Part shown: one piece after another, positions 61,782 to 64,000 of the stretch
Layout of the letters: every line of letters begins with the position of its first letter
How positions within the stretch are numbered: position 1 is the stretch's first letter
Assembly (NCBI GenBank): GCA_934168305.1
Contig: CAKPNF010000002.1
Span: 107,324-171,323, forward strand
DNA from: an uncultured Clostridia bacterium
Lineage (GTDB): Bacteria > Bacillota > Clostridia > TANB77 > CAG-508
Length of the DNA stretch: 64,000 bases
Direction: 5' to 3'
Position numbers and translations under genes: made by a program
Notes under the pieces: generated by a model
The model's input: the letters and a program-made list of their open reading frames with translations, nothing else
Told to the model about the DNA's origin: nothing
The model's database searches: none

Positions 61782-62363
61782 ATGAACTATAAATTATATT
61801 TAAACGCATATTTGAAACCGGAAAAATTTTATGAGACAGTTGAGCCATGTGATATGTCAGAGTATATATTTAGACTAATTAATATTTTAAGAAAAAACAA
61901 TATTAAATTGTATTGTGTATCTGGAATGAGATTTTCCTTTCACTTAAAAGCAAAAGAATATTTTGTTCATAAATATTATGGAAATGATATAGAAGTAATT
62001 TCAACAAGAAATCAGGAATTAAAAATAGATGCCACAAAAATAATTAGTAAAATTAATAATTGTAAAGTTGTTGTTGAATTAAAAGCAAGTGAATTTAAAC
62101 CAGAATATATAGGACAATTAGGATTTTATGTAACAGCGGTTAATGAAAAAATAAAAAAAGAATGTGATGCACCTACGATTGGTTTATTATTATATAGAGG
62201 AAAGAATAGAGTAACGGTAGATTGGTCTTTGAAATCCACAAATGTTCCTATAGGTGTTTCAACTTATGAATTGAAAGAACAACTACCAAAAGAATTAATA
62301 GATAAATTACCAACAGAAGAAGAAATAAACTTATATTTAGACATAGATGAAACAAGTAAATAG
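61782..62363 (+). CDS. DUF1016/YhcG-type PD-(D/E)XK nuclease domain protein, short form
   Basis: A 193-residue protein. Residues about 85-190 match the C-terminal nuclease domain of DUF1016 (YhcG) proteins: KVVVELKASEFKPEYIGQLG with the ExK motif, FYVTAVNEKI, TIGLLLYRGKNRVTVDWSL and TNVPIGVSTYELKEQLPKEL. The usual N-terminal half (about 150 residues) is absent and replaced by an unrelated 75-residue region, and the first catalytic Asp is not clearly placed. DUF1016 proteins occur in defence regions and near restriction systems. The stop overlaps an attC-like half-site, so it may have been cut and re-formed by recombination. Confidence 0.72.
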   Translation: MNYKLYLNAYLKPEKFYETVEPCDMSEYIFRLINILRKNNIKLYCVSGMRFSFHLKAKEYFVHKYYGNDIEVISTRNQELKIDATKIISKINNCKVVVELKASEFKPEYIGQLGFYVTAVNEKIKKECDAPTIGLLLYRGKNRVTVDWSLKSTNVPIGVSTYELKEQLPKELIDKLPTEEEINLYLDIDETSK

Positions 62364-62385
62364 TAAGTTGTCGCTATGGTAAGTT
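62358..62385 (+). repeat. attC-like 3' half-site D
   Basis: AAATAGTAAGTTGTCGCT is identical to the start of the 3' half of site B (1560-1577), then diverges (ATGGTAAGTTGAAG). It overlaps the stop codon of the DUF1016-type gene and lies just before the next gene. Confidence 0.45.
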
Positions 62386-62399
62386 GAAGGAGAAATCTT

Positions 62400-63158
62400 A
62401 TGAAAAAGAAGATATGTATTGGTGTAGGAATACTTTTAATGATACTTATAGTTGCAGGAATTGTAACAAACTATATAGATAGTGGTAGAGTAGCAACAGG
62501 ACACGAGCCAAAGTATTGTATCAAAATAGTTAATAATGATGGCAGTAAAGTGACATATTGGGGATTAGGCTATAAGGTTATTAGATATGTTGGAGTATCT
62601 CCAAATGAGCCTTATGAAAGTAATATAGGCGTAAAAATGGGAAATTGGTTTATGAAATATAAATTACCAATAGATAGTGAATTTAATAAAGAAAATAGCA
62701 GTAATATAAGTAACTTAAATGATTTTTACAATACTGAACTGACAAAAAATAGAGATATAAGAAATTTATCAAAGGAATATACATCTTTTGATGCTCAAAA
62801 AGATAACTGTTTTGTTATAGGTGCAATGGTTCATAATGATAATTTATATAGCGAATTTATGGAAAACTACAAAAATAAAAAAACAGCATTTATTAGAGTA
62901 GCTCAAAATACTGTTGAAGGAGATTTAATCTTAACAGATATTTTATATTACGAGAAATCAGATAAATTATATATAGTTACTGATAATACAAGAGATAAGT
63001 TTTCAGCAGAAACTGATAGAATAATTGAATTGAAAGAATTTAATTATACATCAGAATATAAAAATAATAATCACTTATATTGGGTTTTATACAACGAAGA
63101 TATAACTGAAGAAAATTTTAAAACGGATAATGTATTTGTGATAACAACTATTAACTAA
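62400..63158 (+). CDS. DUF4362-like membrane-anchored protein
   Basis: A 252-residue protein with an N-terminal helix (IGVGILLMILIVAGIVTNYI) and an outside part. The C-terminal half (about 125-225) fits DUF4362: DNCFVIGAMVHN, TAFIRVAQNTVEGDLILTDI, LYIVTDNTRDKFS and RIIELKEF. The N-terminal third of the outside part (GSKVTYWGLGYKVIRYVGVS) is a separate small beta region seen in other Clostridia surface proteins. GGAG precedes the start. It heads a run of three small genes between two attC-like half-sites. Confidence 0.7.
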   Translation: MKKKICIGVGILLMILIVAGIVTNYIDSGRVATGHEPKYCIKIVNNDGSKVTYWGLGYKVIRYVGVSPNEPYESNIGVKMGNWFMKYKLPIDSEFNKENSSNISNLNDFYNTELTKNRDIRNLSKEYTSFDAQKDNCFVIGAMVHNDNLYSEFMENYKNKKTAFIRVAQNTVEGDLILTDILYYEKSDKLYIVTDNTRDKFSAETDRIIELKEFNYTSEYKNNNHLYWVLYNEDITEENFKTDNVFVITTIN

Positions 63159-63182
63159 ATATATAAAGGAGATATAAAAGTT

Positions 63183-63407
63183 ATGAATAAAGAAAAATTA
63201 AAAGTAAAAATATTTTTGATTTTAAGTCTTGTATTTGCAATTTTAACTTTGATTGGCGGATACTTGGTAATCACTCATAAATTAGATAATGCTGGATATT
63301 CAGTTATACCAATGTTATTTACACTAACATTCAGTATATTATATAGGAATAGCAAAAAAAGACAAAGAGTAATACAAATTTCAAGTAACTTTTTAAGAAA
63401 AGTTTAA
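63183..63407 (+). CDS. Small two-helix membrane protein
   Basis: A 74-residue protein with two membrane helices (IFLILSLVFAILTLIGGYLV and SVIPMLFTLTFSILY) and a basic tail (RNSKKRQRVIQ). AAGGAGAT lies before ATG 63183. No family recognised; it may be co-transcribed with the DUF4362-like gene 24 bases upstream. Confidence 0.65.
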   Translation: MNKEKLKVKIFLILSLVFAILTLIGGYLVITHKLDNAGYSVIPMLFTLTFSILYRNSKKRQRVIQISSNFLRKV

Positions 63408-63478
63408 TATAAATCTTTTTGAAATAATGCTATAATTGATATGCGAGAAAATTAAAAATAATTTGAATGGAGGTTTTT

Positions 63479-63904
63479 ATGAAAAATAGAAATGTATTAT
63501 TTGTGATATTAGGTATAATTGTATTAGTAGCATTAGCGATAGGAATTTTTTATTATTTTAGAGATAGAAGGACTTATACACTTAATTTACCTCAACTTGA
63601 AAAATTAGAAAGTATTTCATTAAATCAAAATGAAAAAGATATTATTATTAATGACACAGAAGAAATGAAAGATATACTATATGTTTTAAATGGGACAAAA
63701 AGAGTAACTAAAAACGAAAGTGTACAAGATGCACCTATAAATATTGATGATGAAATAAAAGTTGATTTTAAATTTATAGAAGCTGGAGTATATACAATAT
63801 TTGTATATAAGAAAAACAATAGTTATTATATTGAACAACCATATAATGGTATGTATCAAATAAGTGGAGATGAATACAATTCGATAGAGAAACTTGTTAG
63901 ATAA
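63479..63904 (+). CDS. DUF5301 domain membrane-anchored protein
   Basis: A 141-residue protein with one N-terminal helix (VLFVILGIIVLVALAIGIFY) and an outside domain resembling DUF5301: YTLNLPQLEKLESISLNQNE, EEMKDILYVLNGTKRVTKNE, SVQDAPINIDDEIKVDF, YKKNNSYYIEQPYNGMY. The family is small, exported and uncharacterised. ATG 63479 follows GGAGG; an earlier in-frame start at 63467 overlaps that site. Its stop codon is part of half-site E. Confidence 0.72.
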   Translation: MKNRNVLFVILGIIVLVALAIGIFYYFRDRRTYTLNLPQLEKLESISLNQNEKDIIINDTEEMKDILYVLNGTKRVTKNESVQDAPINIDDEIKVDFKFIEAGVYTIFVYKKNNSYYIEQPYNGMYQISGDEYNSIEKLVR

Positions 63905-63919
63905 ATTACAATTTAGCGA
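63903..63919 (+). repeat. attC-like 5' half-site E
   Basis: AAATTACAATTTAGCGA is nearly the same as the 5' half of site B and is complementary, with G-U pairs and single unpaired bases, to its 3' half TCGCTGAGGTTGAATTT. Confidence 0.45.
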
Positions 63920-63921
63920 AT

Positions 63922-63962
63922 AAAAAGTAATAGATTTTACAAAAATTTCTATTGCTTTTTTT
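63922..63962 (+). terminator. Terminator after the DUF5301 gene
   Basis: AAAAAGTAATAGA and TCTATTGCTTTTTTT form a stem around TTTTACAAAAATT with a T tail. From 63963 to the end there is only a TATAAT (63975-63980) that may belong to the next gene. Confidence 0.75.
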
Positions 63963-64000
63963 ATATCAATAAGGTATAATAAGTATGAAAAGTATAACAA

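Overview
The window is a very AT-rich chromosomal segment from an endospore-forming, low-GC Gram-positive bacterium of the class Clostridia. The evidence is the sporulation and cortex genes (spoIIP, sigH, sleB-type hydrolase, GH18 cortex-type hydrolase), Firmicutes signatures (IreB, DUF1292, YvcK, DUF4364, T-box control of thrS, the GGGtGRT protein pair) and strong AGGAGG ribosome sites. I cannot name a species. No rRNA, CRISPR array, prophage or complete insertion sequence is visible. There is one tRNA, tRNA-Thr(GGU).

Layout. 1-1030: end of an Asp23-like gene and plsC. 1030-7300: an accessory stretch with a GNAT acetyltransferase, a tyrosine recombinase, a possible 44-codon ORF, and a five-gene operon with its own promoter: NUDIX hydrolase, AlkA-like glycosylase, RibD-like pseudo-deaminase fused to a methyltransferase, DUF4918/SMUG2-like glycosylase, and a nucleoside 2-deoxyribosyltransferase-like protein. 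7.4-26.5 kb: mostly core genes. These are typA, the tRNA U34 hydroxylation/methylation pair trmR and trhP split by an opposite-strand alarmone synthetase, DUF4364, ldh, a frameshifted HExxH protein gene, queA-tgt, a WG-repeat membrane protein, spoIIP, an ArsR-type regulator with its metal P-type ATPase, GH18 and sigH. 26.5-38 kb: tRNA-Thr, a putative DNA base hypermodification protein, T-box-thrS, ychF, an LPXTG protein, ligA, a 5'-nucleotidase, folD, dprA and a repetitive coiled-coil protein. 37.6-44 kb: pgk-tpiA-gpmI, a DUF600/YezG-like gene, and the Fe-S scaffold plus GGGtGRT pair. 44-52.6 kb: SPFH/NfeD, a pilin-like protein, murB-yvcK, glycogen debranching enzyme, holA and a SleB-type hydrolase. 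53-61 kb: HD hydrolase, a divergent SecD/SecF pair, an unusual trio (VirB2-like small protein, CpaE/MinD-like protein with a broken P-loop, GAF plus broken GGDEF protein), then ireB-ruvX-DUF1292. 61.2-64 kb: small accessory membrane or secreted proteins and a short DUF1016-type nuclease domain.

Two kinds of non-coding structure stand out. First, many gaps between genes carry self-complementary repeats: a family with core GGCCACCACACAAAATCCC, one with GGGACAGTCC, one with GACGTTCTTAAATTGGTT, and a 473-base fold-back element with perfect 78-base arms. Second, the accessory stretches at both ends are bounded by short complementary half-sites (AAATTACAATTTAGCGA and TCGCTGAGGTTGAATTT) that fold much like integron attC sites. 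One complete copy lies between the acetyltransferase and the recombinase.

The best candidate for an undescribed system is the five-gene operon at 3.1-7.2 kb beside the recombinase. It combines two base-excision glycosylase families, a base/nucleoside exchange fold, a nucleotide-cleaning fold and a deaminase-methyltransferase fusion with a dead zinc site. All function statements here rest on reading motifs by eye; no database search was run.
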